Shown here: positions 51,275 to 59,341 of the stretch, piece by piece
Numbering within the stretch: position 1 is the first letter of the stretch
Layout of the letters: each line of letters starts with the position of its first letter
Source of the DNA: Clostridia bacterium
GTDB lineage: Bacteria > Bacillota > Clostridia > Oscillospirales > Acutalibacteraceae
Direction of reading: 5' to 3'
DNA length: 64,000 bases
NCBI GenBank assembly: GCA_017434855.1
Contig: JAFRUA010000016.1
Location: forward strand, 1-64,000
Notes under the pieces: generated by a model
What the model was told of the DNA's origin: nothing
Database searches by the model: none
What the model saw: only the letters and a program-made list of their open reading frames with translations
Made by a program: the position numbers and the translations under genes

Positions 51275-52335
51275 TTCAAATCCTCCCGAATCGCTTCGAT
51301 CGTCGTCAGCAGCGTTTCCATCTGGCTGCGGGAACCGATCGTGATGCGGTTATAGTCTTTCAGACGTTCGCGTTCAAAGTGACGCACCAGAACGCCGCGG
51401 TCCTTCAGCGCGCGATACAGGTCGCCGCCGCCGATCCAGTCCGCCTTTGCAAACACAAAGTTCGCCCTGGAATCCAGTACCGTGAAGCCGAGCGCACGCA
51501 GCGCATCGGTCGTATAGGCGCGGTTTTCGATAATTACAGCGCAGTTTTCGCGCGTGTAGCCCTCATCCTCCAGCACGCCGTACCCCGCGGCCATCGTCAT
51601 TCGGTTGACGTTGTAGGGGTTCGTGGAATACTTGATCGTGTTGAGGTCGCGGATCAGCTCTTTGCATCCGGCGCCGAAGCCCAGCCGCGCGCCCGCCATG
51701 GAACGGGACTTGGAAAACGTCTGCGTCACCAGCAGGTTGTCATATTGATGAATCAGCCCGATGCAGCTTTCGCCGCCGAAGTCCACATACGCCTCGTCCA
51801 CAACGACGACACTGTTCGGATTGCTCTTGACGATTTTTTCCACGTCGTCACGGCAAAGCGCAAGACCGGTCGGGGCGTTGGGGTTCGCAAGAAAGATCGT
51901 TTTGCCGACGCCGAGATAGTCGTTCACGTCAACGGTGAAATCCGCTTTGAGCGGGATCTCGGCATACGGCACGCTGTTCAGTTCGGCAAACACGGGATAA
52001 AACCCGTAGGTGATATCCGGGAACACCGCCGGATGATCCCTGTCGCAAAAGGCCATGAACGCAAAGTTCAAGATTTCGTCGGAGCCGTTCGTCATCAGGA
52101 CCTCGTCAAAATCGAGCCCGAGGTGACTCGCCAGCCGTTCGGCCAGCTTTCGGCACGTCGGATCAGAATACAGCTCCAGCCGTGCGGCCTCTTCGGCGGC
52201 ACAGGCAATCGCCTTCGGCGACGGCGGAAAGGGCGACTCGTTGGTGTTCAGCTTGACATATTCGTTGTCGGTCGGCTGTTCGCCGGGGGTGTACGGGGTC
52301 AGTGCGGCATATTTTTCACTGAAGAATCTGCTCAT
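51271..52335 (-). CDS. hisC: Histidinol-phosphate aminotransferase
   Basis: A 354-residue class I/II PLP aminotransferase. LNTNESPFPPSP, the PLP-Asp/Tyr block VVVDEAYVDF, the Schiff-base Lys in TQTFSKSRSMAG and RLGFG are typical of HisC. Step 7, glutamate as donor. Overlaps hisB and hisD by 4 bp on either side. Confidence 0.96.
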   Translation of the reverse strand: MSRFFSEKYAALTPYTPGEQPTDNEYVKLNTNESPFPPSPKAIACAAEEAARLELYSDPTCRKLAERLASHLGLDFDEVLMTNGSDEILNFAFMAFCDRDHPAVFPDITYGFYPVFAELNSVPYAEIPLKADFTVDVNDYLGVGKTIFLANPNAPTGLALCRDDVEKIVKSNPNSVVVVDEAYVDFGGESCIGLIHQYDNLLVTQTFSKSRSMAGARLGFGAGCKELIRDLNTIKYSTNPYNVNRMTMAAGYGVLEDEGYTRENCAVIIENRAYTTDALRALGFTVLDSRANFVFAKADWIGGGDLYRALKDRGVLVRHFERERLKDYNRITIGSRSQMETLLTTIEAIREDLK

Positions 52336-53627
52336 GCATCCGCCCCGCTTTCTTCGGTCTCAAAGCGCACCGTCGCGCTTCTGGCATGGCCGGTCAGGCC
52401 CTCCTGCCGTGCAAAGTACGCAACATCGTCGGCAACCCGGCGCAGCGCGTTTTTGGTATAATAGGTATACTGCGTCTTTTTCACAAAGTCGTCCACCGAC
52501 AGCGGACTGGAAAACTTTGCCGTGCCGCTGGTGGGCAGCGTGTGGTTCGGCCCGGCAAAATAATCGCCCAGCGCCTCCGGGCAGTTGCGGCCCATGAAGA
52601 TCGACCCGGCGTGCCGGATGGAATCCAGATAGTCAAAGGGGTTGTCCACGCACAGCTCCAGATGCTCCGGCGCGATCTCGTTCGCAATCTCGATCACCTG
52701 CCGCAGGTCGTCGGCCACGATGATCTTGCCGTTACTGTCGATGGAGGCGCGGGCGATCTCGGCGCGGTCCAGCAGCGGGATCTGCCGCTCCAGCTCGGCC
52801 TGCACCGCTTTGGCAAAGTCCATGTCGTCCGTCACCAACACGGCGGACGCCAGCTTGTCGTGCTCCGCCTGCGAAAGTAAATCTGCTGCGCAGTGGCGCG
52901 GGTCGGTCTTGCCGTCGCTGACGACCAGAATCTCGGACGGGCCGGCAATCATGTCGATCGACACGGTGCCGTAGACCTGCCGCTTTGCTTCGGCCACAAA
53001 GGCGTTGCCCGGGCCGACGATCTTGTCCGCCTTCGGAATGCTTTCGGTGCCGTATGCCAGCGCCGCAATGGCCTGGGCGCCGCCGACCTTAAAGATGCGG
53101 TCGATGCCCGCCACCTTTGCCGCCGCAAGGATCACCGGGTTCACGCGGCCGTCCTTTCCCGGCGGGGTGACCATGACCACCTGTTTGACGCCGGCCAGCT
53201 TCGCCGGGATCGCATCCATCAAAACGGTGGACGGGTACGCCGCCGTGCCGCCCGGCACATATAGCCCGGCGCAGTCCACGGGAATGACCTTTTGCCCGAT
53301 GACGATCCCGCTTTCATCATTGAGGATGAAGCTGTTGCGCACCTGACGGGCGTGGAATTTGCGGATGTTGGCGGCCGCACGCTCCAATATGTCAAGGAAC
53401 CGCGGCTCCACAGACGCAACCGCGGCGTCGATCTCTTCCTTCGTGACGGCAAGCGCGTCCAGTTCAGCGCCGTCAAACCGTGCGGTATAAGCCCGCAGCG
53501 CGGCGTCGCCGTTGGCGCGGACGTCGGCGATGATCTCAGCCACCACGGCGTGCACATCCACGCTCGGCACCGCCCGGGCAAAGATTTCCTGCGGCGCTAC
53601 TTCGCCGACTTTCAGAATCCGAATCAT
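52332..53627 (-). CDS. hisD: Histidinol dehydrogenase
   Basis: A 431-residue zinc enzyme for the last two oxidation steps. GPGNAFVAEAKRQVYG, DMIAGPSEILVV, a Gln-x-Glu-His zinc ligand run in LLSQAEHD, and the catalytic APEHLEL Glu-His are all seen. Overlaps hisG and hisC by 4 bp. Confidence 0.97.
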   Translation of the reverse strand: MIRILKVGEVAPQEIFARAVPSVDVHAVVAEIIADVRANGDAALRAYTARFDGAELDALAVTKEEIDAAVASVEPRFLDILERAAANIRKFHARQVRNSFILNDESGIVIGQKVIPVDCAGLYVPGGTAAYPSTVLMDAIPAKLAGVKQVVMVTPPGKDGRVNPVILAAAKVAGIDRIFKVGGAQAIAALAYGTESIPKADKIVGPGNAFVAEAKRQVYGTVSIDMIAGPSEILVVSDGKTDPRHCAADLLSQAEHDKLASAVLVTDDMDFAKAVQAELERQIPLLDRAEIARASIDSNGKIIVADDLRQVIEIANEIAPEHLELCVDNPFDYLDSIRHAGSIFMGRNCPEALGDYFAGPNHTLPTSGTAKFSSPLSVDDFVKKTQYTYYTKNALRRVADDVAYFARQEGLTGHARSATVRFETEESGADA

Positions 53628-54262
53628 GCTTTCTCCTCCAGTTGCTTTGCCATGCTTTGAACAATGGCTTCGATTTTTTCATTTTTAAATTTGAACGCGG
53701 CCTTGTTCGCGATCAGCCGCGCACTGATGGGCACGATCGTTTCAATCGGAATCAGGTGGTTTTCACGCAGGGTCGTCCCGGTTTCAACGATGTCCACGAT
53801 CACGTCGCTCAGGCCGAGGATCGGCGCCAGCTCGATGGACCCGTTCAGGTGGATGATATCAATGTCACGGCCGAGCGAAGCGTAATAATCCTGCGCGATG
53901 CGGGTGAACTTTGTCGCCACTACCAGCGTGCGGCGCCGGTCGTCGTGAAAATCCTCTTTTGCGGCCACTGCCATGCGGCATTTGCCCATTTGCAGGTCCA
54001 GCAGTTCATAGACCTCCGGCGCATACTCCAAAAGGATGTCTTTGCCGACGATGCCGACGTCCGCCGCGCCGCGCTCCACATAGATCGCAACGTCAGACGG
54101 CTTCACCCAGAAGTACCGCACGCCGACGGCCTCGTTTTCAAAAATCAGCTTGCGGTTATTCTCTTTGATGGCAGGGCAAGGAAAACCCGCCGTCTCCATC
54201 ATGGCATAGGCCTTTTCACCCAGGCGCCCCTTTGGCAGCGCCACATTCAGCATGTCATTCAA
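53624..54262 (-). CDS. hisG: ATP phosphoribosyltransferase, short form
   Basis: A 212-residue short HisG lacking the C-terminal regulatory domain. ALPKGRLGE at the start, DVGIVGKD and the PRPP loop in SDVIVDIVETGTTLREN are present. It needs the HisZ subunit for activity and histidine feedback, and hisZ lies directly upstream with an 8-bp overlap. Step 1 of the pathway. Confidence 0.97.
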   Translation of the reverse strand: MNDMLNVALPKGRLGEKAYAMMETAGFPCPAIKENNRKLIFENEAVGVRYFWVKPSDVAIYVERGAADVGIVGKDILLEYAPEVYELLDLQMGKCRMAVAAKEDFHDDRRRTLVVATKFTRIAQDYYASLGRDIDIIHLNGSIELAPILGLSDVIVDIVETGTTLRENHLIPIETIVPISARLIANKAAFKFKNEKIEAIVQSMAKQLEEKA

Positions 54263-55364
54263 CCGGAATCACCTCGCCGTCTTTGTATTGCAGCACACGC
54301 CGCGCACGGAATTTTTCCGGCAGCGTCCGCTGTGCACTGACTGCGCAGCCGTCCGCCTGCAGGCCCGCAACCGCCGCCATCAGGCCGTTCAAGTCGGCCG
54401 TTTCATCATACAGCAAAACCGTATCCACATCATAGGGATCACACCGGTCAAACCGCTCCAACAGGTCCAGATACATGGCAAAACCGATGGCGCCCGATGC
54501 GCGGTGCAGCTTTTTCATCAGGTGATCATATTGCCCGCCGGACAGAATGCTTTCCGGTACCCCGGGAACGAAGCCCTTGAACACCACGCCGTTGTAATAC
54601 TTCATCGCGCTCACGACCGAAAAATCCAGCCGCAGCATTCCGGCATAGGGTGTGCCGTCAAACCAGCCGACCAGTGTGCGCAGCGCATCCAGCGGGGCGC
54701 GGTCCGGCATCGGCGGATCCAGTGCATCCAGCGCCTGCAGCACCTGCGCCGGCGGTCCGTAGGTCTCTGCCAGTGCAACCAGGCGCGCCGTCTTTTCGGG
54801 CACGACCCCGTTTTCTGCACAGATGCGCCGCAGCTCGTGCGGGTTTTTTTCACCCAGGCACTTTAAAAGCTGTTCGTTCACCTCTGGCGGCTGTGACAGA
54901 TCGTCCAGCAGTGCCGACACAATGCCCAGGTGCGACAAATCCAGCACGGCGTCGGGCGAAATCATCCGCAGGCTTTCACAGGCAAGCGACAGCACCTCAA
55001 AAATGCAATAAGCATCCAGGTCGCCCATGCACTCCAGCCCGACCTGTTCAATCTCTTTGAACGATGCGGTCCCTTTTGAAATACGATAGACATTCTCTTG
55101 ATAATAAACCTTTTGGGCAAAGCCCGGCGTATCCTTGCTGTTTTTGACGATCGACAGCGTCACGTCCGGTTTCAGCGCCATCAGGCGACCGTTGGTGTCG
55201 GTAAAGGTGATGACGCTGTCAGACACCAGAAAATCCTTGTTGCGCACATAGAGGTCATATTCCTCAAACTTGCTCATTTTGTATCGGCTGTAGCCGCTGC
55301 GCTCATACAGCGCCCGCAGCGCGGGAACCAGCGCCTCACCGGTGTTCAGTTTCACACGTTCCAT
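54255..55364 (-). CDS. hisZ: ATP phosphoribosyltransferase regulatory subunit
   Basis: A 369-residue HisRS-like protein without the anticodon-binding domain. The class II core shows LMALKPDVTLSI, QENVYR, FKEIEQVGLE and the C-terminal SGGQYDHLM, where a true HisRS would keep its catalytic RxxxER-type motif and tRNA domain. It forms the holo-ATP-PRT with HisG. Its ATG shares one base with the yerC stop. Confidence 0.95.
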   Translation of the reverse strand: MERVKLNTGEALVPALRALYERSGYSRYKMSKFEEYDLYVRNKDFLVSDSVITFTDTNGRLMALKPDVTLSIVKNSKDTPGFAQKVYYQENVYRISKGTASFKEIEQVGLECMGDLDAYCIFEVLSLACESLRMISPDAVLDLSHLGIVSALLDDLSQPPEVNEQLLKCLGEKNPHELRRICAENGVVPEKTARLVALAETYGPPAQVLQALDALDPPMPDRAPLDALRTLVGWFDGTPYAGMLRLDFSVVSAMKYYNGVVFKGFVPGVPESILSGGQYDHLMKKLHRASGAIGFAMYLDLLERFDRCDPYDVDTVLLYDETADLNGLMAAVAGLQADGCAVSAQRTLPEKFRARRVLQYKDGEVIPVE

Positions 55365-55663
55365 CAGGCATCGTCCCCTTTCTCCTTCAGCTTATCCAGC
55401 ACCAGCCGATAACCGCCGCTGCCATAGTGCAGGCACTTGCTGACCCGGCCGATCGTAGCCGTGCTGATCTTCAAATCCTTTGCAATGTCCAGATAGCTCA
55501 TTTTGCTGTCAAGCAGCATTGCCGTTTCCAGTCGCTGCGCCATATCCAGAATCTCACGGATCGTGCAAAGGTCTTCAAAAAAGCTGCGGCACTCCTCTTT
55601 GCTGTCAAGGCGCAGGATCGCCTCATACAGCCGGTCAACAGAACCCTCACAGTGGTTCAGCAT
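55364..55663 (-). CDS. yerC: TrpR-like YerC/YecD family regulator
   Basis: A 99-residue TrpR-related helix-turn-helix protein; the family is often found next to his genes in Firmicutes. Helices D-E carry MSYLDIAKDLKISTATIGRVSKCL, a Trp-repressor-type HTH. ATG 55663 follows AAAGGAGG by 8 bp; the frame is open further up through the operator. It is the first gene of the his operon and is coupled to hisZ by a TGATG overlap, so it probably controls its own operon in response to histidine, although the ligand is inference. Confidence 0.92.
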   Translation of the reverse strand: MLNHCEGSVDRLYEAILRLDSKEECRSFFEDLCTIREILDMAQRLETAMLLDSKMSYLDIAKDLKISTATIGRVSKCLHYGSGGYRLVLDKLKEKGDDA

Positions 55664-55701
55664 AACATTTCCTCCTTTGTTGCGGAACACTCCGCCGCGA
55701 T

Positions 55702-55756
55702 TTAGCATGCTAATATGTTAACACGCTGACTCGATAAAGTCAAGCCAGCGTGTCAA
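55702..55756 (-). promoter_or_regulatory. his operon promoter with candidate operators
   Basis: Minus strand TTGACT (55738-55743), a 17-bp spacer and TAACAT (55715-55720). A perfect 12-bp palindrome TTAGCATGCTAA (55702-55713) sits just downstream of the -10. A second inverted repeat ACACGCTG/CAGCGTGT (55721-55728 and 55746-55753) overlaps the spacer and flanks the -35. Either could be the YerC site. There is no leader peptide or T-box. Confidence 0.65.
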
Positions 55757-55777
55757 TATTTACAATTGATTCATATT

Positions 55778-57358
55778 TCATCCGCGCAGCACGGTCCGTG
55801 TGCGCACGGCCAGCTTGTTCAAAAGGCGCGGAACCAACTTCCAGATTGTCAAAAGGCGATCTGTGATGCGCGGCTGATCCAGCAGCGTCACCGGCTTGAG
55901 CGCCTCGTCTTTTCCGAGGGTTTCCGACGCCTTCTGATACTTCAAAAACTGCGGGTATTCCTCATAGTCAAAGACGGTGACATACTCCTCGCTGCGCAGC
56001 ACCAGTGCAATCAACTGCTCCACACATTCCGGATTTGTCGAGTGATAGATGCCTCGCAGGAACCATGTGTGGTCCGGAAGCAGACAGGTGGATGCGTCCA
56101 CCTGGTGGGCGGGGTCCAGATACCGGCCGCCGTCCTTTTTCTTTTGCTGCAGCAGATACTGCACGGGCAGTGTGCCGCTGAGCGGCGCGACCGTTGCTCC
56201 AAGTGAGGAATTCCGCACCGTAACCAGGCTGTCGCCGTTTTGTCCGTCGTCATCCGTCAGCGGAAGCATCCCGCACCCGTACTTCGTGAACACATAGACC
56301 TTAATGCCCTGCGCAATCGCGTCCTCGATGATCTGCGGCGTTTGGCACATGACCTCGTAATGATAGCGGTCGATCTTTTCAATCAGGCCGGCCCAGCCGT
56401 CTTCCTGCCCGCCAAAGACATACCGCTTGGCTTCTTCATACATTTCGTCGCCGACAAAGCTCCACATGGCGGGGCAGGCGCCAAAGGTTTTCCGCAAAAG
56501 CTCCGGCAGAATATAATCCTGAAACTCCGGCACAAAATAGGCGTTCAGCGCCAGCGTTCCGGCATCCAGAATATAGGACGCATTCAGAATCTTCACCAGG
56601 ATGATCAACGCTTCCTGCAAATACGGCTGATCCACAAGCAGCGTTTCGCGCCCGCCGGTATCCAGATATGATTTCAGTTCATTCGCATCGATCACAAGGT
56701 TCCCGCTGTAAAGCGCGCCGAAAAACTCAAAGCCATCAAACCCGGCGCAATAAAACGCGACACGCGCCACCGAGCCGTACCCGAACTGCTTCAGATATGC
56801 CAGCAGCAAATTGTTGCCGAGGCACCGGCCGATCAGGTTGACCTTGTCATACCCGGTCGCTTCCTTCACGCGCTCGATGTAATCATTCAGCGTGACTGCA
56901 ACCTCCATCGGATCGATCCGCCAATCAAATTCAAACAGATATTGACTGGTGGAAAAAGCCGTCTGCCCGGGGTTTGGCTCAACCGGATATCCTTTCAGAA
57001 TGGTGCCGGAGCCGTCGGTCACATCGCCGTTGTGATCCGGCGCAAGCTTTCCGAACAGGCCGACAAACACGTCGATCACGTATTGATGGAAGTCATCCCA
57101 GTTCCCGGCCATGCCTTTGAGAAACGGCTGTTTCATGTCACGAATGACCGTCTCGGCAAAATTATCCGGAAAGACCGCCGGATAATACGACTCGCTGTTT
57201 TCATCGCCGGCAGTGGCAACGATCTGCATGCCGAAGCCCTGCACATACACCGTTGGAATATCGGTCTCTCCAAATGAAAATGCCGGCACAGCAAATGCCG
57301 TGCAAACCAGACACAGGGCAAGCAGCATTGCAAGCGCCGACCGCAGTTTTCTTTTCAT
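55778..57358 (-). CDS. Secreted alpha/beta hydrolase-like protein with Cys nucleophile position
   Basis: A 526-residue protein with signal peptide 1-29. It is a diverged paralogue of the protein at 37041. The nucleophile elbow reads NLIGRCLGNN, so C179 stands where its relative has Ser in NLMGQSYGG. The early VYVQGFG matches the first-strand loop, and FLRGIYHSTNPE (about 435) aligns with the likely catalytic His. It ends in a Lys/Arg-rich amphipathic helix, VRTRTVLRG. The ATG follows AAAGGATG. It stands alone between the his operon and yabR. It may be a Cys-dependent hydrolase or an inactive relative. Confidence 0.78.
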   Translation of the reverse strand: MKRKLRSALAMLLALCLVCTAFAVPAFSFGETDIPTVYVQGFGMQIVATAGDENSESYYPAVFPDNFAETVIRDMKQPFLKGMAGNWDDFHQYVIDVFVGLFGKLAPDHNGDVTDGSGTILKGYPVEPNPGQTAFSTSQYLFEFDWRIDPMEVAVTLNDYIERVKEATGYDKVNLIGRCLGNNLLLAYLKQFGYGSVARVAFYCAGFDGFEFFGALYSGNLVIDANELKSYLDTGGRETLLVDQPYLQEALIILVKILNASYILDAGTLALNAYFVPEFQDYILPELLRKTFGACPAMWSFVGDEMYEEAKRYVFGGQEDGWAGLIEKIDRYHYEVMCQTPQIIEDAIAQGIKVYVFTKYGCGMLPLTDDDGQNGDSLVTVRNSSLGATVAPLSGTLPVQYLLQQKKKDGGRYLDPAHQVDASTCLLPDHTWFLRGIYHSTNPECVEQLIALVLRSEEYVTVFDYEEYPQFLKYQKASETLGKDEALKPVTLLDQPRITDRLLTIWKLVPRLLNKLAVRTRTVLRG

Positions 57359-57437
57359 GGAATCATCCTTTCTTATTCACACAAAGGGCGGCCGTCGACT
57401 TGACCGCTCCCGGTCAAACCGACAGTCGCCGAACCAT

Positions 57438-57887
57438 TCAGTTTCCGCCGCGGCCGCCGCGCCGGGAATACCCGCCGCCGTGCTTGGTCTCGCGCGCGTG
57501 CTTGAGATCGGTTTGCTTGTCATCGCTGATTTGTTTGAATCGCGCCATCATATCTTCAAAGGACATGTTCTCACTGCTCTGGCGTTCGGGCTGTCCCTGC
57601 CACACATTCGGCGTGCGGGAACGGCTGCGCTTTGGACGCGGCGGCTCCTTGGGCGCTTCCATCGCTTTTTTGATCGACAGGCTGATCTTGCCCTCCGGGC
57701 TGATCCCGATGATCTTCACTTTTACGTCCTGCCCCTCTGCCAGGTGGTCCTTGATATCCTTGACAAAGACATTAGAGACCTCGGAAATGTGAACCATGCC
57801 GCTTTTCCCTTCCGGCAGACTGACAAACGCGCCAAAGCCTGTGAGCCCCGTGACTTTTCCTTCAACGATTTGACCGATTTCAAGCAT
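57438..57887 (-). CDS. yabR: S1-domain RNA-binding protein YabR
   Basis: A 149-residue protein. An S1 domain at 1-72 (GQIVEGKVTGLTGFGAFVSL, GMVHISEVS, KVKIIGISPEGKISLS) is followed by a Pro/Arg/Ser-rich linker and a Gly/Arg-rich tail (GGGYSRRGGRGGN) likely to bind RNA. In Bacillus, yabR also follows divIC. The ATG at 57887 was chosen because the S1 fold starts there. It is 26 bp after divIC. Confidence 0.9.
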   Translation of the reverse strand: MLEIGQIVEGKVTGLTGFGAFVSLPEGKSGMVHISEVSNVFVKDIKDHLAEGQDVKVKIIGISPEGKISLSIKKAMEAPKEPPRPKRSRSRTPNVWQGQPERQSSENMSFEDMMARFKQISDDKQTDLKHARETKHGGGYSRRGGRGGN

Positions 57888-57913
57888 AAAATCGATACCC
57901 CTCCCAGATGTCT

Positions 57914-58252
57914 TCAATTTCCAAACGATGAATCAAAGACCACACGTTCGCCCGGCCGCATATAGCCGTATTGTTCCCGCGCGATTTTTTCAATGTATTC
58001 ATCAAGATTTTCTTCATTCAGGCGACGCTCCAACGCCTCGTTCTCTTCCAGCTTTTCCTGCGCTTCTTTTTCTTTTTGCGCGGCCTGGGCCTGATACTCC
58101 CTGGCGGTTCTGTAATTCATAATGCTGCTGACTGCGATCACGCTGACAAAAACGATCACCAACAAGCACAGCAGAATGCTGAACGACCGCTTCGGCGTCA
58201 ACCGAAAATTCCTGCTTTTTTTTGAACCTGCGCCCTTTTGCAAAGCCTGCAT
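57914..58252 (-). CDS. divIC: Septum formation initiator, DivIC/FtsB family
   Basis: A 112-residue bitopic division protein: a basic cytosolic stretch (1-22), one membrane span (24-45), then an extracellular coiled coil (50-88) with Glu/Gln/Lys/Leu heptads and the conserved REQYGYMRPGERVVF end. It joins FtsL and DivIB in the divisome. ATG 58252 has AAAAGGGG upstream. It has its own vegetative promoter inside the end of yabQ. Confidence 0.93.
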   Translation of the reverse strand: MQALQKGAGSKKSRNFRLTPKRSFSILLCLLVIVFVSVIAVSSIMNYRTAREYQAQAAQKEKEAQEKLEENEALERRLNEENLDEYIEKIAREQYGYMRPGERVVFDSSFGN

Positions 58253-58315
58253 CCCCTTTTATTTTTCATACTCATCTCAGAAGTTCTCAAACTACCGCAT
58301 TCTATATACCTATTT

Positions 58316-58343
58316 ATTATACTGATTTTTCAAGATTTTGCAA
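58316..58343 (-). promoter_or_regulatory. Sigma-A promoter of divIC
   Basis: Minus strand TTGCAA (58338-58343), a 16-bp spacer and TATAAT (58316-58321), overlapping the last codons of yabQ. It would let divIC-yabR run in vegetative cells. Confidence 0.65.
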
Positions 58344-58893
58344 GAGGAAATTTGTGGTTTTGCAACAATTTTTCATGCTTTTTTTCTCTTTTTTTGCTTT
58401 GCCTCTTTGCGTCGTGCTTCTTTTCCCCGGCAGCGTGCGGTTTTCGCTTTGCGGCACGCCTTTCTTTCGCGCTCAAGCACAGGCGCCGCACGCTGCGCAC
58501 GCACCACAGCGCACCGCTGCAAACATCATGCCAGGCCGTCAAAAACGGCAGCAACAGCACCCCGGCGGCGCGCCAGACCCACCGGGCAAGCGCTGTTCCC
58601 GCAGCCTGCAAAAGCCGCCCCACGCACCGCTGTGTGACCGCAAAGCCGGCCCCCGCCGCCCCAAGCAGCACCAGGCGGACCCGCCCGTTGGTGAATGCCA
58701 AAAACAAAAAGAACAGCACCAGCAGCGCCGTGAAACAAAACAGCGTGTCGCTCACATAGGCGGCCACCCGCTTTTCGCCGCACAGCAGCCGCAAAAAATC
58801 AAATGCGGAAAACACCAGCCGCAGCAGGCAGCCGGCGCCGAAAAACACCAGAAATACCTGCGTCTGCCGCACAAGCGGTTCACTGTAGCTCAT
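58330..58893 (-). CDS. yabQ: Spore cortex biosynthesis protein YabQ
   Basis: A 187-residue membrane protein with about four hydrophobic segments in the first 130 residues and a highly basic Lys/Arg/His tail. The opening (QTQVFLVFFGAGCLLRLVFSAFDFLR) resembles the YabQ family needed for spore cortex formation. It overlaps yabP by 4 bp. The conserved locus order supports the call. Confidence 0.88.
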   Translation of the reverse strand: MSYSEPLVRQTQVFLVFFGAGCLLRLVFSAFDFLRLLCGEKRVAAYVSDTLFCFTALLVLFFLFLAFTNGRVRLVLLGAAGAGFAVTQRCVGRLLQAAGTALARWVWRAAGVLLLPFLTAWHDVCSGALWCVRSVRRLCLSAKERRAAKRKPHAAGEKKHDAKRQSKKREKKHEKLLQNHKFPLAKS

Positions 58894-59162
58894 CGAAACA
58901 CCCGCGAAAAAAAGCCGCCCTTTTGCGGCTGCTCCAGATAAACCAGGGCGTTGATCTGTCCCTGCACCAGCAGCTCACCGGTTTCGGTATTCAGCGTGCT
59001 GATCTTCAGGTCGGCACCGGAAATGGTCAGCGCCCCCAGCGCAGTGGCGGCAATGACCGTCGTTTCGTCAAAGCTGTCAACATCCGTCACGCCGGTCAGG
59101 CAAAGGCGGTTTCGGTTTTCAAGCATCAGCGTATGCGGCGCAGCAGCGGCGATCTCTTCCAT
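58890..59162 (-). CDS. yabP: Sporulation protein YabP
   Basis: A 90-residue protein of the YabP/YqfC family of forespore-engulfment-stage sporulation proteins. LTLENRNRL-like start (MLENRNRLCLTGVTDVDSFDE) and LTISGADLKISTLN are characteristic. ATG 59162 has AAAGGAG about 10 bp upstream. It begins the yabP-yabQ pair, with a sigma-E-like promoter upstream. Confidence 0.92.
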   Translation of the reverse strand: MEEIAAAAPHTLMLENRNRLCLTGVTDVDSFDETTVIAATALGALTISGADLKISTLNTETGELLVQGQINALVYLEQPQKGGFFSRVFR

Positions 59163-59184
59163 AGCACACAGCTCCTTTCATCCC

Positions 59185-59213
59185 AGCCTATGCGCCGGCG
59201 AAAGCGAATATGC
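59185..59213 (-). promoter_or_regulatory. Candidate sigma-E promoter of yabPQ
   Basis: Minus strand GCATATT (59207-59213), a 14-bp spacer and CATAGGCT (59185-59192), compared with the sigma-E consensus KMATATT-N14-CATACAnT. It is placed about 25 bp upstream of the yabP ATG. The match is six of seven-like at -35 and weaker in the second half of -10. Confidence 0.55.
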
Positions 59214-59267
59214 GCTGCACCTTGTTTTTCGATCTTGTTCAATCTGCAAAATCACCGCTGTGAACGG

Positions 59268-59296
59268 TTGCAATCCGTTTTGTTTTGTGGTATAAT
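59268..59296 (+). promoter_or_regulatory. Sigma-A promoter of the pyruvyl transferase-like gene
   Basis: TTGCAA (59268-59273), a 17-bp spacer and TATAAT (59291-59296), 45 bp before ATG 59342. Confidence 0.7.
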
Positions 59297-59341
59297 ATAA
59301 AAATCAAAGGGGAACGATCCCCCTCGACCCGGAGGTACGCC

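Noticed and set aside
55664..55777. T-box or attenuator leader for the his operon
   Set aside because: The leader is only about 45 nt from the -10 to the ATG, too short for a T-box, and has no His-rich leader peptide.
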